Shown: in pieces, positions 46,383 to 55,826 of the stretch
Layout: each line of letters begins with the position of its first letter
Position numbering within the stretch: position 1 is the stretch's first letter
NCBI GenBank assembly: GCA_947244325.1
Contig: CAMXJY010000001.1
Coordinates: 295,289-359,288 of the forward strand
Reading direction: 5' to 3'
Source of the DNA: an uncultured Clostridium sp.
GTDB lineage: Bacteria > Bacillota > Clostridia > TANB77 > CAG-508
Length of the DNA stretch: 64,000 nt
The notes under the pieces: model-generated
The model's input: the letters and a program-made list of their open reading frames with translations, nothing else
The model's database searches: none
What the model was told of the DNA's origin: nothing
Program-made: the position numbers and the translations under genes

Positions 46383-47459
46383 TTAATTAACCTGCTTTTT
46401 AAAAGTTAATTCTCCTAATTTTTCTGTTGGTACATATCCTGATTTAGCTGAAATAACATCAGGAATTCTGTTTACAATAGTTGCACAAGTAAGTTCTACT
46501 GTATCTGGTTTTTCTACAGTAATTGTAGTTGTTGGTTCTCCTTCCACTGTCCATACATTTTTATCATATTCGTCTTTATTATATACCTTTCCTATACATT
46601 CTGTTTCTAAAGTTATTCCTTCTTCTGTTTCTGTAGTAACAACAGCACTCATACCTGTGGCATCCCCTGCCTTTATTGTCATATTTAAAGTTGAAGAATA
46701 AATATCTTCTTTAGCTGTTTGTGGAACACATTTTTGAGTTTGACTTTTTACTTTTAATCCCAATTTTTCACATAACCAACCATTTACATTCCACATATAT
46801 GATGGTAAATAATCACCTTTTTCAATAATTTTTTGTCTTTCTTCATCTGAAATCTTATCAACAGAAGCTATTCTTTCATCAAATTCAGATAATGTCAATC
46901 CTGCGCCATGAGCTTGTGCTAATGCTATTCCATATTCTTCAACATTATAACTTGAACTTCCTTTTATTTTTACAATTCTTTGTGTTGAGCCTGCTATTGA
47001 TGTTACTAATTGTCCCCAATAAATATCTTGATATCCGCTACCTGTAATTGTACAATTATTTTTTTGTGCTAATTCATCTATCTTTTTAGTTAATAATGGA
47101 TTTGAATTCATTGGAAAAAATGCTTCTTCACAAGTTGTAATTGCATTAATTCCTCTACTTGCACATAATATAAGTGGTTTTTCTAATTCATTTATTAAGC
47201 TTCTTGTTGTTACAACGCATATATCTGGTTTTGTTTCTTCTAATACACTTAATGCATCTTTTGCATCTGTAACTGTTATTCCAAGCTTTTCTCCTCCCAT
47301 TATTTCTCCAATGTCTTTTCCTACTTTTTCAGGACTTGCATCTATAGCACCTACTATTTCAATTCCTTTTTCAATCATATAACGCATTGTATAAACTGCC
47401 ATTTTTCCAACGCCGTATTGCACAGCTTTTACTTTTCCCATAAAAAAATCTCCTTTCAA
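46383..47459 (-). CDS. NAD(P)-binding dehydrogenase, diaminopentanoate dehydrogenase-like
   Basis: A 358-residue oxidoreductase with a Rossmann start, VQYGVGKMAVYTMRYM (about 10-25), EIVGAID, and a C-terminal domain similar to dihydrodipicolinate reductase. It resembles clostridial 2,4-diaminopentanoate dehydrogenase (Ord), from ornithine fermentation, and other amino-acid dehydrogenases of this superfamily. No ornithine pathway genes are nearby, so the substrate is open. I would move the start to the ATG at residue 6, which is better spaced from the GGAGAT site. Confidence 0.65.
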   Translation of the reverse strand: MKGDFFMGKVKAVQYGVGKMAVYTMRYMIEKGIEIVGAIDASPEKVGKDIGEIMGGEKLGITVTDAKDALSVLEETKPDICVVTTRSLINELEKPLILCASRGINAITTCEEAFFPMNSNPLLTKKIDELAQKNNCTITGSGYQDIYWGQLVTSIAGSTQRIVKIKGSSSYNVEEYGIALAQAHGAGLTLSEFDERIASVDKISDEERQKIIEKGDYLPSYMWNVNGWLCEKLGLKVKSQTQKCVPQTAKEDIYSSTLNMTIKAGDATGMSAVVTTETEEGITLETECIGKVYNKDEYDKNVWTVEGEPTTTITVEKPDTVELTCATIVNRIPDVISAKSGYVPTEKLGELTFKKQVN

Positions 47460-47490
47460 ATTTTAATTATTATGTGCATTTTTTATAATT

Positions 47491-47531
47491 TTAAAACAAA
47501 AAAACTAAGCTATTTTATAAATAACTTAGTC
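47491..47531 (-). terminator. Terminator of the Lon-type protease gene
   Basis: GACTAAG...CTTAGT with a TTTTTTTG run on the minus strand. Confidence 0.75.
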
Positions 47532-47541
47532 TTTCATATTA

Positions 47542-49941
47542 TTAATATTTTTTAGTTCCTTCAGTAAATTTCTTTAACTTTTCATGTGCTAAATAATTTA
47601 TTGTTCCTAGTGGGAAATTACCATTTCTATCTTTTACACCTGCTGGTACTCCAGTTAATATTTCAATTCCTTCATCTATTGTTGATACTGCATATATATG
47701 AAATTTTCCTTTTTTTACTGTTTCTATAATTTCATCACTTAAATGTAAATTTCTAACATTTTGTTTAGGAATTATAACACCTTGTTCACCATTAAATCCT
47801 CTTAATTTACAGATTTGATAAAATCCTTCAATCTTTTCATTTACTCCACCTATAGGTTGTATACTTCCTTTTTGGTTTACTGATCCAGTTACTGCTATTG
47901 ATTGATTTATTGGTATTCCTGACAAACTAGAAAGAATTGCATATAATTCTGTACTTGATGCACTATCTCCATCAACTCCACCATATAATTGTTCAAAACA
48001 TAGACTTGCTGTTAATGAAAGTGGCATATCTTGTGCAAATTGTTCTCCTAAATATCCTGTTAATATATAAACACCTTTTGAATGAGAAGAACCTGACATA
48101 TCAACTTCTCTTTCAATATTTACAATTCCGCTTTTTCCCATATATGTGCTAGCAGTTATTCTTGCTGGTTTTCCAAAAGAATAATCACCTATTTTTATTA
48201 CAGTTAAACCATTTATTTGACCAACACAAGCTCCATCTGTATCAATTAAAAGAGCTTCTTCTTTTATCATTTGTAAATATCTTGTATCATACTTTTTAAT
48301 TCTTTCAATTCTTTCGTCCAATGCTTTTTGTATATATTCTTTTGTTATTAATTTTTGCTTATCTTTTTTAGCCCAACTTGAAGCCTCTCCAACAATTTCT
48401 CCAATCTCACTAAATTGTGTAGATAATTTTTCTTTATCTCCTGCCATTTTAGATGTAATCTCTACAAGTTTTGCCATAGCTTCTTTATCTAAGTCTAATA
48501 ATGATTCTTGTGCACAAAAACTTCTAACAAATTTACTTAATCTTTCTATGTTATCATTTGTTTTTGGCGCATCTTCTTCAAATTCTACTTTTATTTTAAA
48601 TAATTTTCTAAAATCATCATCCATTGATAATAATGTATGATATATATTTGAATTTCCTATTAATAATACTTTTATATCTAATGGTATTGGCTCAGGTTTT
48701 AGTGAAACAAGTAACATTCCAGCTCTTTGTTCTGTTGCATTTTCTATTGTTAATTCTTTAATTTTCAAAGCTTTTTTTAGTGCTTCATAACATACAGCAT
48801 TTGCTAAAATATCTTTAGCTTGGAAAATAATATATCCTCCATTTGCTTGATGCAATAATCCTGGTTTTATCATCATATAATCAGTTTTTAAAGCACCATA
48901 TTGATTTTCATATTCTAGTCCACCAAAAATATTATAATAAGAATAATTTGTATCCATTATAACTGGTGAGCCTTCTAATTTGCTATTATCTATAAATAAA
49001 TTAACTCTATAATTTAACCATGGTTCTTTTTGTTCTGGTCTTTGCATCTGTTGTGCTGGTTGTTGTCCAGATTTTGAATCTGGTTCTGGAGCTAAAAATG
49101 CACTTATATTTTTTAATATATCTTTCTTTACATTATCAAGATATGTTCCTATTTTTTTATTTCTTTTATAATTAGCTTTTATAGAATTTACATGTACATT
49201 TATAGTCATTAAAGCTATGTTAGATTGCCATTCATCAACTTTTTTTTCAGCTTCTCTTTCAATTACTTTTATTTCTGCTAAAGCCTGAAATATTTGTTCT
49301 TGAACTAAAGTAGATCTTTCTTCAAATTCTTTTTTTATTGATTCATCTAACTCTTCAAACTCTTCCTCTGCTAGAGTTTTTCCATCAAGAACTGGCATCA
49401 TGTATACACCATTATCAGTTGACTGAACTTGGAAACCTTGTATCATTGTTTTTTGATTTAATTTTACTAAAAGATTTTCCCTTTTTTCTTCAAATTCTTG
49501 TTTTATTATTTGTTTTTCTTTTTCAAAATCATCATTGTTAAAAGTTTTCTTTATATCTCTTCTAACATCTTTAACAAAATTTTCCATTGTTTGAGAAAAT
49601 ACTTTTCCTTGACCTGCTGGAAATGAAACAGCTATTGGTTCATTTGGATTTTCAAAATTATATATATATACCCAATCATTTGGAACTTTTCCTTTTTCTG
49701 CTTTTTTATCAAGGAATTTTTTTGTGTACATTGTTTTTCCAACACCTGCTGGTCCTTCAAGATATAAATTATATCCCTTTATATCTATATCTGTACCAAA
49801 TTCTAAAGCTTTTATTCCTCTTTCTTGACCATATATTAAATCACTTGTATCTACAAGCTCTTTTGTTGTTTCAAATTTGAATAAATTAGGATTACAAATA
49901 TCCTTCAAATCTCTTGGCGTTAGTTCATTTCTTTTTTTCAT
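47542..49941 (-). CDS. LonB-like ATP-dependent protease
   Basis: A 799-residue AAA+ protease of the LonB/Lon-2 group. Walker A is EGPAGVGKT (about 62-70). A large inserted coiled region precedes the helicase-like middle (about 350-560). The C-terminal Lon protease domain has the catalytic Ser in GDSASSTELYA (about 685) and Lys in GGVNEKIEGF (about 728). It lacks the N-terminal substrate domain of LonA. Cytosolic or membrane-associated proteolysis is expected. It is upstream of the dehydrogenase gene and has its own GGAGGA site. Confidence 0.9.
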   Translation of the reverse strand: MKKRNELTPRDLKDICNPNLFKFETTKELVDTSDLIYGQERGIKALEFGTDIDIKGYNLYLEGPAGVGKTMYTKKFLDKKAEKGKVPNDWVYIYNFENPNEPIAVSFPAGQGKVFSQTMENFVKDVRRDIKKTFNNDDFEKEKQIIKQEFEEKRENLLVKLNQKTMIQGFQVQSTDNGVYMMPVLDGKTLAEEEFEELDESIKKEFEERSTLVQEQIFQALAEIKVIEREAEKKVDEWQSNIALMTINVHVNSIKANYKRNKKIGTYLDNVKKDILKNISAFLAPEPDSKSGQQPAQQMQRPEQKEPWLNYRVNLFIDNSKLEGSPVIMDTNYSYYNIFGGLEYENQYGALKTDYMMIKPGLLHQANGGYIIFQAKDILANAVCYEALKKALKIKELTIENATEQRAGMLLVSLKPEPIPLDIKVLLIGNSNIYHTLLSMDDDFRKLFKIKVEFEEDAPKTNDNIERLSKFVRSFCAQESLLDLDKEAMAKLVEITSKMAGDKEKLSTQFSEIGEIVGEASSWAKKDKQKLITKEYIQKALDERIERIKKYDTRYLQMIKEEALLIDTDGACVGQINGLTVIKIGDYSFGKPARITASTYMGKSGIVNIEREVDMSGSSHSKGVYILTGYLGEQFAQDMPLSLTASLCFEQLYGGVDGDSASSTELYAILSSLSGIPINQSIAVTGSVNQKGSIQPIGGVNEKIEGFYQICKLRGFNGEQGVIIPKQNVRNLHLSDEIIETVKKGKFHIYAVSTIDEGIEILTGVPAGVKDRNGNFPLGTINYLAHEKLKKFTEGTKKY

Positions 49942-50064
49942 TAGTAATTTTCCTCCGAATCATAACTTCTATCGTAATTTTATATCAAACATATAAATAA
50001 TGCAATTACTATTTACAAAATTTTTACATTAATTTACATTAAATCTTATAATGTATTATTTTTT

Positions 50065-50499
50065 CTAAAAATTTTTGGTCATAATAATTGCATCTTCTTT
50101 TTGATTATAATATTTCTTTCTTCTTCCAACTGTTTCAAAGCCAAATTTTTTATATAAATTTATAGCTATAATATTATTTTCATTTACTTCTAAACTTATA
50201 TTACTTCTTCCTGTCTTACTTGCCATATTTATTAGTTTATCTAAAAGTAAATTTCCTATACCTTTTTTTCTTTCACTTTTTTTAGTTACTATATTTGTTA
50301 TTTCTACATCATCTGGTAAAATAATTATTCCTGCAAATCCTACTATATTCTGATTTTCTATTGCCACAACATATTTTGAATTTTCATTTTCTAGCTCACT
50401 TTTTAAAATTGATTCTGTCCAAAAATCATCAAATTCAGTTTGCAAACAATCTTTTATTTTCTCAAAATGTGATAAATCCATTTCTTCTATTTCTATCAT
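50065..50499 (-). CDS. rimI: Ribosomal protein S18-alanine N-acetyltransferase
   Basis: A 144-residue GNAT acetyltransferase. It has the acetyl-CoA loop RKKGIGNLLLDKLI (about 77-90) and SLEVNENNIIAINLYKKFGFE near the end, the RimI-type motif. It follows tsaB by 4 bases, the common tsaE-tsaB-rimI cluster. Confidence 0.9.
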   Translation of the reverse strand: MIEIEEMDLSHFEKIKDCLQTEFDDFWTESILKSELENENSKYVVAIENQNIVGFAGIIILPDDVEITNIVTKKSERKKGIGNLLLDKLINMASKTGRSNISLEVNENNIIAINLYKKFGFETVGRRKKYYNQKEDAIIMTKNF

Positions 50500-50503
50500 A
50501 TAG

Positions 50504-51169
50504 CTATTTTTTTAACCTTTCTGCTTGAGATTTTCTCAAATACATTGGAATAATTGTATCTGCATTATATAAATCATTTTCTAAAAACTTTTTATATCCA
50601 ATTTTTCCAACATTTGAAGCTGATTGCTCATTATTTTCAGAAAAATTTATATTATCTAAATTTTCCTTCAATAATTCTTTATGTAAAATAGCACCATCTC
50701 CAACAAAAACTATATTATTATATTGTTTTAAAATTTTAATTATTTTATTAATATCATCTGCTAAATATTCTTGCTTTTTATTATAATTATTATCAAAAAT
50801 TCCACAATATACTTGATTATTTCTTGCATCTATTAAAGAAACTATTGTATCCGCATTTTCAACATTTTTCGCTAAAGTTTCTAAAGAAGTTACTCCTGCA
50901 ACATTTATATTTAATACTTCTGCAATAGCTTTTATACTTGAAATTCCTATTCTTATTCCTGTAAATGAACCTGGTCCAACACAGCAAGCTATCAAATTAA
51001 TGTCATTCACTTTTAAATTATTTCTTTTCAATAGTTCTTCTATAAGTGGCATTAAATTTTCAGAATGTGTTTTTCCATCATCTAAATTATTTATATCAAT
51101 TACTTTCTCATCTTCTAATAAAGATGTACTACATATTTTACTTGATGTGTCTATTGCTAAAATTTTCAT
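50504..51169 (-). CDS. tsaB: tRNA t6A synthesis protein TsaB
   Basis: A 221-residue ASKHA-fold protein, with ILAIDTSSKICSTSLL at the start and CVGPGSFTGIRIGISSIKAIAE (about 63-84), the TsaB signature. It forms the TsaB-TsaD-TsaE complex that makes N6-threonylcarbamoyladenosine on ANN-decoding tRNAs. Its usual partner tsaE lies 1.6 kb away because a foreign cassette has been inserted between them. tsaD is not in the window. Confidence 0.95.
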   Translation of the reverse strand: MKILAIDTSSKICSTSLLEDEKVIDINNLDDGKTHSENLMPLIEELLKRNNLKVNDINLIACCVGPGSFTGIRIGISSIKAIAEVLNINVAGVTSLETLAKNVENADTIVSLIDARNNQVYCGIFDNNYNKKQEYLADDINKIIKILKQYNNIVFVGDGAILHKELLKENLDNINFSENNEQSASNVGKIGYKKFLENDLYNADTIIPMYLRKSQAERLKK

Positions 51170-51291
51170 ATATCCTATTCTGCATAAAATTATGCAAAAC
51201 TCCTTTCCATTTTTTTTCTATTATCTTTTCATATATAATCTTTCATTCGTCTTCTATTTTATAACAATCTTTTGACTTTGTAAACCATAAT

Positions 51292-51320
51292 TTGACTATA
51301 TTCCAATTTTATGTTAATAT
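51292..51320 (+). promoter_or_regulatory. Promoter of the inserted cassette
   Basis: TTGACT, 17 bases, TAATAT, followed at 51397 by the first gene after an AAAGGAGG site. Confidence 0.7.
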
Positions 51321-51396
51321 AAAATATGGACTGTACGCACTTTGTACAAATCTATTTTCATTTACATATAATAAAACATTAAAGGAGGTTTGCGTA

Positions 51397-51957
51397 ATGG
51401 ATGAAAATAATTTATTTGAGGCCATTTTTTCAGGAATTCTTGATGGCCATTTTGAGGTAGATGATAGCTTTTATCGGTCACTACCGCACTTTGACTCTGT
51501 TGAAGAGTTAAAAAAGAAAAAACTTTCAAAAAAAGTGGATATTTTTCAAACACCAGCTAAAACGTTGGATGACTTTTTAAAAGACGTTTTTGATGGAATT
51601 GGAATCGCTGAATTAATGAGGATTTATAACAAACAGCACCTGGGAAAAGAATTTTGCCTTCCTGTTGTTACACCTCAGGTAACTTGCTATTTCAAAGAAT
51701 ACGATGATGAAAACAAGCTGCTTAACATGCTTAAAGATTATCAGCGTTCAATCGTGCAGGGGCCTTTTAGAACCTATTTAAATTTGCATAATGACACAGT
51801 TTACAAATTTACTTTAATTCATGCAGATTTCGATTTAAAGGCAAATGCAGACAAATTTTTCTTTGGCTACCATCATGAAAGTGAAAACTTTCACTTCTTC
51901 ATAAAAGCGTCAATTCAGTTTGATTTGACTGTTGTTTATGCAGAATTAAAAAAATGA
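51397..51957 (+). CDS. Hypothetical protein, foreign cassette gene 1
   Basis: The ATG at 51397 is set 7 bases after AAAGGAGG, giving a 186-residue protein. Acidic N-terminal half with a Phe-rich motif pattern, no signal peptide, no membrane segment, late Tyr/His-rich stretch GYHHESENFHFFIKAS. Codon choice (CTG, CAG, CGT, GGG) differs sharply from neighbouring AT-rich genes, suggesting transfer. In-frame CGG at codon 27 (TAT CGG TCA); skipping its C would stop after eleven codons, so CGG must be Arg for full length. No function is recognised. Confidence 0.6.
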   Translation: MDENNLFEAIFSGILDGHFEVDDSFYRSLPHFDSVEELKKKKLSKKVDIFQTPAKTLDDFLKDVFDGIGIAELMRIYNKQHLGKEFCLPVVTPQVTCYFKEYDDENKLLNMLKDYQRSIVQGPFRTYLNLHNDTVYKFTLIHADFDLKANADKFFFGYHHESENFHFFIKASIQFDLTVVYAELKK

Positions 51958-51983
51958 TGAAAGCCAAATCCATTAATTTTTGA

Positions 51984-52020
51984 AAGGAGATTACACATAT
52001 CAATATGTGACATAATTATG
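51984..52020 (+). promoter_or_regulatory. Ribosome binding site with intervening hairpin
   Basis: AAGGAGA (51984-51990) is 27 bases before the ATG at 52018, far beyond normal spacing. A CACATAT/ATATGTG hairpin (51994-52009) between them would bring the two nearer. Confidence 0.5.
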
Positions 52021-52677
52021 AGAGATTTTAAAGAAATCGAATGCTGCCGGCTTATTGAGTTGGAATATCAAAATTTACTACAACACCTAAAAAAAGGCTA
52101 TTGGCCTGAGGGATATTTTGAAAGTCCTAAAGGCTGGTTTGCAACATATTTTCCAAGTGTTGGTTGTGTACCAACACACTTTACAGTAATGCAAGGCTGG
52201 GAACATGCTTTCCTTGACCTTGAATTGCTTAAAAGGACTCCTACATGGGGAGAAATGAATATTTTAAAAAAGTTTTACTGGGAGAATACTGAAAGTGTAA
52301 TTCAGATTCACCCAAAGCGATCTGAATACGTGAATTGGAATGAGTATCGACTTCATTTGTGGAAACTTCACAATACAGATTTTGAATTACCACCTATTCA
52401 GAAACTATTAAATCGTTTTGAAATTCCATCTATATATCCTATTAATCCTATAGTAAAGAGTGGGAAAATTGATGGCTGGAATTATGTTGCCATCATCTGT
52501 GGAAAGTCCTGGACAACGTGGGAGAAAGTGTGCGAAATAAAAAGAAAATGCTTTGGAGAAGATTGCACAGCTTTGCAATTTCACACAGGAAATATGAGCT
52601 TAGATGAAAACAATAAGCATATATTAACTCTGTGGGAGGCGAAAGATATTCCTCTTCCAAATAAGCATATTGTTTAG
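52018..52677 (+). CDS. DUF7694-like protein, foreign cassette gene 2
   Basis: A 219-residue protein. Residues about 79-125 match my memory of the DUF7694 domain: PTWGEMNILKKFYW, QIHPKRSEYVN and LHLWKLHN. The tail (about 165-215) is a second, weaker copy, with TTWEKVCEIKRKCFG, LQFHTGN and LTLWEA. So the protein contains an internal duplication. DUF7694 is common in phage and other mobile DNA; its function is unknown. Codon use is foreign. In-frame CGG at codon 11; a +1 shift would end soon after. Confidence 0.6.
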   Translation: MRDFKEIECCRLIELEYQNLLQHLKKGYWPEGYFESPKGWFATYFPSVGCVPTHFTVMQGWEHAFLDLELLKRTPTWGEMNILKKFYWENTESVIQIHPKRSEYVNWNEYRLHLWKLHNTDFELPPIQKLLNRFEIPSIYPINPIVKSGKIDGWNYVAIICGKSWTTWEKVCEIKRKCFGEDCTALQFHTGNMSLDENNKHILTLWEAKDIPLPNKHIV

Positions 52678-52691
52678 TGTAATTGATGTAA

Positions 52692-52734
52692 AAAGCAAAG
52701 GCGCAAGTCACCAAACTCGGTGAAGCGTCTTTTG
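52692..52734 (+). terminator. Terminator of the cassette
   Basis: A long hairpin, GCAAAGGCGC with GCGTCTTTTGC outside and TCACC/GGTGA inside, ending in a weak T-run. Confidence 0.65.
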
Positions 52735-52738
52735 CGAT

Positions 52739-53191
52739 TTATATTATTAAATTTGAATTTCCTTTATTTTCTATATTTATATCTCTTAAATTTTCATTTT
52801 CTAAGTCTCTTGAAAAAGTTATTTTTATATAATCTTGTGGCAAAATTTGTTCAATCATCTCTCCCCATTCAATTATACTTACACCTTTTTCAAAATATTC
52901 TTCTCCACCTATTGCATAAAATTCATCTATGTCTTCTAATCTATAAACATCAAAATGAAATATTGGAAAATCTCTTGTATTATATTCATTTACAATAGTA
53001 AAAGTTGGACTAGATATCTCATCTTGCAATCCAAAATATGTTAGTATTCCTTCTGTAAGTTTTGTTTTCCCTGAACCCAAATCACCAGTCAAAACAATTA
53101 TCATACCTTTTTTTAATCTAGCCGCTATTTTTTTTCCTAATTCTATTGTTTCTTTTTCTGAACTCGATTTTATTTTCACTGTTCCTCCCAA
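52739..53191 (-). CDS. tsaE: tRNA t6A ATPase TsaE
   Basis: A 150-residue P-loop ATPase. GDLGSGKTKLTEGI (about 36-49) is the Walker A motif, FPIFHFDVYRLEDIDEF (about 74-90) the TsaE signature, and SIIEWGEMIEQILP follows. It drives t6A synthesis with TsaB and TsaD. It should neighbour tsaB but the cassette at 51397-52734 separates them. Confidence 0.95.
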   Translation of the reverse strand: MGGTVKIKSSSEKETIELGKKIAARLKKGMIIVLTGDLGSGKTKLTEGILTYFGLQDEISSPTFTIVNEYNTRDFPIFHFDVYRLEDIDEFYAIGGEEYFEKGVSIIEWGEMIEQILPQDYIKITFSRDLENENLRDINIENKGNSNLII

Positions 53192-53193
53192 AA

Positions 53194-53742
53194 TTATAAT
53201 CTAAATAAATAATTTGATAATTCATCATAAACTTCATTTCTTTCTACAAGTAACTTATCTTCTCTCATTTTATTTAATTCACTAATATTAACAAATTTTA
53301 TTGCTTGAACTTCACTTTCTTGAAAACTAATAATATCTGCCGTTAATCCTGATTGTCTTAATATAAAGAAATCATAAAATTGTCTATCATAATGATTTTC
53401 ATTAACCTCTTCTTCTTTTCTAAAAGAAAACATAAATCTAAAATCTCTAACTTCAACTGTATAACCTAAACTTACACTAACTTCTTCACTTATTTCTCTA
53501 GTAGCTGCTGATAAAGAATCTTGACCTGCTGATAAATGACCTGTAACAGATATATCCCACATTCCAGGATTTTTATCTTTATTATTACTACGTTGTTGTA
53601 TTAAAATTTCATTTTTTTCATTTACAATAGCAACAACTATAATCCTGTGCCATAATCCTTTTTTGTGTACTTCACTTCTAGGTAAAACTTGCCCTGTCTT
53701 TATTCCATTTTCATCTAATACATCAATTAATTCTTCTTTCAT
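53194..53742 (-). CDS. NUDIX hydrolase
   Basis: A 182-residue NUDIX protein. The box GHLSAGQDSLSAATREISEEVSV (about 67-89) has the expected REISEE core. ELIDVLDENGIKTGQVLPRSEVHKKGLWHR at the N-terminus is typical of the Idi-like/YfcD group, which hydrolyse nucleoside or dinucleotide pyrophosphates. The specific substrate is unknown. It precedes tsaE by 2 bases. Confidence 0.88.
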   Translation of the reverse strand: MKEELIDVLDENGIKTGQVLPRSEVHKKGLWHRIIVVAIVNEKNEILIQQRSNNKDKNPGMWDISVTGHLSAGQDSLSAATREISEEVSVSLGYTVEVRDFRFMFSFRKEEEVNENHYDRQFYDFFILRQSGLTADIISFQESEVQAIKFVNISELNKMREDKLLVERNEVYDELSNYLFRL

Positions 53743-53881
53743 GATATCTCCTTAATATTAATAATTATATATAATATACACTTTTTTCTATTAAAAAGCA
53801 AGTAATAAGAAAATAGTGGACAATATTTAATCTAAAAAAATCAACACTTTGTTTTCCACATAATGAAAAATATATGATACT

Positions 53882-53915
53882 ACCCGTCAGCACTAACTTT
53901 CTTGCTAACGGGTAG
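53882..53915. terminator. Long hairpin terminator-like structure
   Basis: CTACCCGTCAGCA paired with TGCTAACGGGTAG, followed on the plus side by a T-rich run. It may end the 54001 gene's transcript. Confidence 0.55.
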
Positions 53916-54000
53916 ATTTTCTTTTCTCTATTCAGTTTTTTGCTTTGCCACTAAGTGTGGCTAAAATTAAGATTGAAAAACAACGTTTCTTGCTCTGGAA

Positions 54001-54378
54001 TTATTCTGTTGCTTTTCTTGCTCCAAGCATTCCGCTGGCTATGAATAATGCAAGAAAGCAAATATACTGGAGTACATTAATTGTTTTAGTACTCACATTG
54101 CACATCAAAAGAACAGATATAATCGCATCAATTGCAGCTCCGCCCACACCGATTCCTAAAAAGGCTGCTCCCACAATCCTTAATATCATCGGCATAATCT
54201 TACTCATTAGAACCATTCCCAGAAGTATTGTCATAAGAAGAATTATTACTACAACCATTTCAATATAACTCTCCTCATAAAATATTCTGAAGAATATTCC
54301 ATCGAATATTATCCGGCAGATAACTCCAGCAATTGTTGCAATAGTTCCAAGTACAAATCTTTCTACGCTTCTACTCAT
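54001..54378 (-). CDS. Hypothetical membrane protein, probably acquired
   Basis: A 125-residue protein with four hydrophobic segments (about 8-28, 40-58, 66-90, 100-120). No family known. Base composition and codons (CTG, GCC, GGC) are unlike the neighbours. Codon 22 is CGG in the zero frame (TGC CGG ATA), and skipping would change frame early. It has a GGGAGAG site before its ATG and a hairpin after it, so it looks like an independent unit. Confidence 0.55.
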   Translation of the reverse strand: MSRSVERFVLGTIATIAGVICRIIFDGIFFRIFYEESYIEMVVVIILLMTILLGMVLMSKIMPMILRIVGAAFLGIGVGGAAIDAIISVLLMCNVSTKTINVLQYICFLALFIASGMLGARKATE

Positions 54379-54470
54379 GTTTTTCTCTCCCTTTCTAAGA
54401 CATTGTTTTTTTGTTATCAGATATATTATATCATATATTATGTAAATTGTAAATTTTTTTAATTCATAAA

Positions 54471-55826
54471 TTATACTTTTGCTTCAATTTTTTCTTCTTT
54501 TTTACTTTTATCTTTTTTATCTTCTACTTCTTCTTTTTCAGCAGGTAAGAATAAATTAATTAATATTCCAACAATAGCTGCTAAACTCATACCTGAAATA
54601 CTAACTGATACATCTCCATAAATAATTGATATAGTTGCTCCCCCAAGTCCAAGTACAAGCATTGCTGAGGCAACAATTACATTTTTAGTATTTCCAAAAT
54701 CGACTTGATTTTGAATTAATACTTTCAATCCATTAACAGCAATAAATCCATAAAGAAGTAATGATACTCCACCAAGTACTGGATTTGGAAGTGTTGAAAC
54801 TAGTGCTGTAAATTTTCCTAAGAATCCTAAGCAAATTGCAAATATTGCAGCTAATCCAATTACCCAAACTGATGCAATTTTAGTCATACCTACAACTGAT
54901 GTATTTTCTCCATAAGTTGTATTAGCAGGACCACCTAATAAACCTGCAATTACTGTCGCAACACCATCTCCTAATAAAGTTCTTTCTAATCCTGGTTCTT
55001 TTAATAAATCTTTTCCTATAATTGCACTAAGAGATGTATGATCTCCTATATGTTCTGCCATTGTTACTAAAGCTATTGGTACTATTGTAAGTAAAGCACC
55101 AAAGTTTGGAACATAACTTACAAATGGTATCATAAATTGTGGAACACTAAAGAATGCTGCTTCCATTACTGGTGTAAAATCAACTAATCCTACACATATT
55201 GCTGAAATATATCCTGTTACAATTCCAACTAAAAATGGAATAATCTTTAAAAATCCTTTTCCTCTAACAGCTACAATAGCTGTTACTAAAAATGATACAA
55301 GTGCAACAAATATTCCTCTAAAGTCCACTTCTGCTCCTGATGTAAGTCCTATTTGAGAAATTGCTGATGGAGCTAAACCTAAACCAATTATCATTATCAT
55401 AGGTCCAATAACTACTGGTGGTAATAACTTATCAATCCATCCTTTTCCTATAAATCTAACAATTATAGAAAAAATTATATATACAATTCCAACTGCTACA
55501 ACACCTGTCATAGCACCTGATATTCCACCTTTTAAATAGGCAGCAGTTAATGGTGCTATAAAGGCAAATGAACTTCCTAAGTATACTGGTGACTTTCCTT
55601 TAGTACATAAAATATAAATCAAAGTTCCTATACCAGATGTTACAAGTGCAACTGGTATTGTAATTACTGTTTCTCCTGCTCCTGCATTTACTAATATTGG
55701 AACTAAAATTGTTGCTCCAAACATCGCGAAAACATGTTGTATTGCTAAAATAATCCATTTAACAATTTCTGGTTTTTCATTTACGTCTAAAACCATTTTA
55801 CTCTTTTCCATACATTTTCCCTCCAT
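54471..55826 (-). CDS. Uracil/xanthine permease (NCS2)
   Basis: A 451-residue nucleobase:proton symporter with about 12-14 helices. The start has AIQHVFAMFGATILVPIL, then SSFAFIAPL, the family's QIGLTSGAEVDFRGIF loop, AEHIGDHTSL (TM8 Glu and the conserved Asp/His), and PANTTYGENTSVVGMT. The pattern fits UraA-type uracil permeases more than xanthine permeases. I see no PyrR site or purine riboswitch upstream. A polar Lys/Glu tail ends the protein. A CCCTCC (GGAGGG) site precedes the start. Confidence 0.85.
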   Translation of the reverse strand: MEGKCMEKSKMVLDVNEKPEIVKWIILAIQHVFAMFGATILVPILVNAGAGETVITIPVALVTSGIGTLIYILCTKGKSPVYLGSSFAFIAPLTAAYLKGGISGAMTGVVAVGIVYIIFSIIVRFIGKGWIDKLLPPVVIGPMIMIIGLGLAPSAISQIGLTSGAEVDFRGIFVALVSFLVTAIVAVRGKGFLKIIPFLVGIVTGYISAICVGLVDFTPVMEAAFFSVPQFMIPFVSYVPNFGALLTIVPIALVTMAEHIGDHTSLSAIIGKDLLKEPGLERTLLGDGVATVIAGLLGGPANTTYGENTSVVGMTKIASVWVIGLAAIFAICLGFLGKFTALVSTLPNPVLGGVSLLLYGFIAVNGLKVLIQNQVDFGNTKNVIVASAMLVLGLGGATISIIYGDVSVSISGMSLAAIVGILINLFLPAEKEEVEDKKDKSKKEEKIEAKV

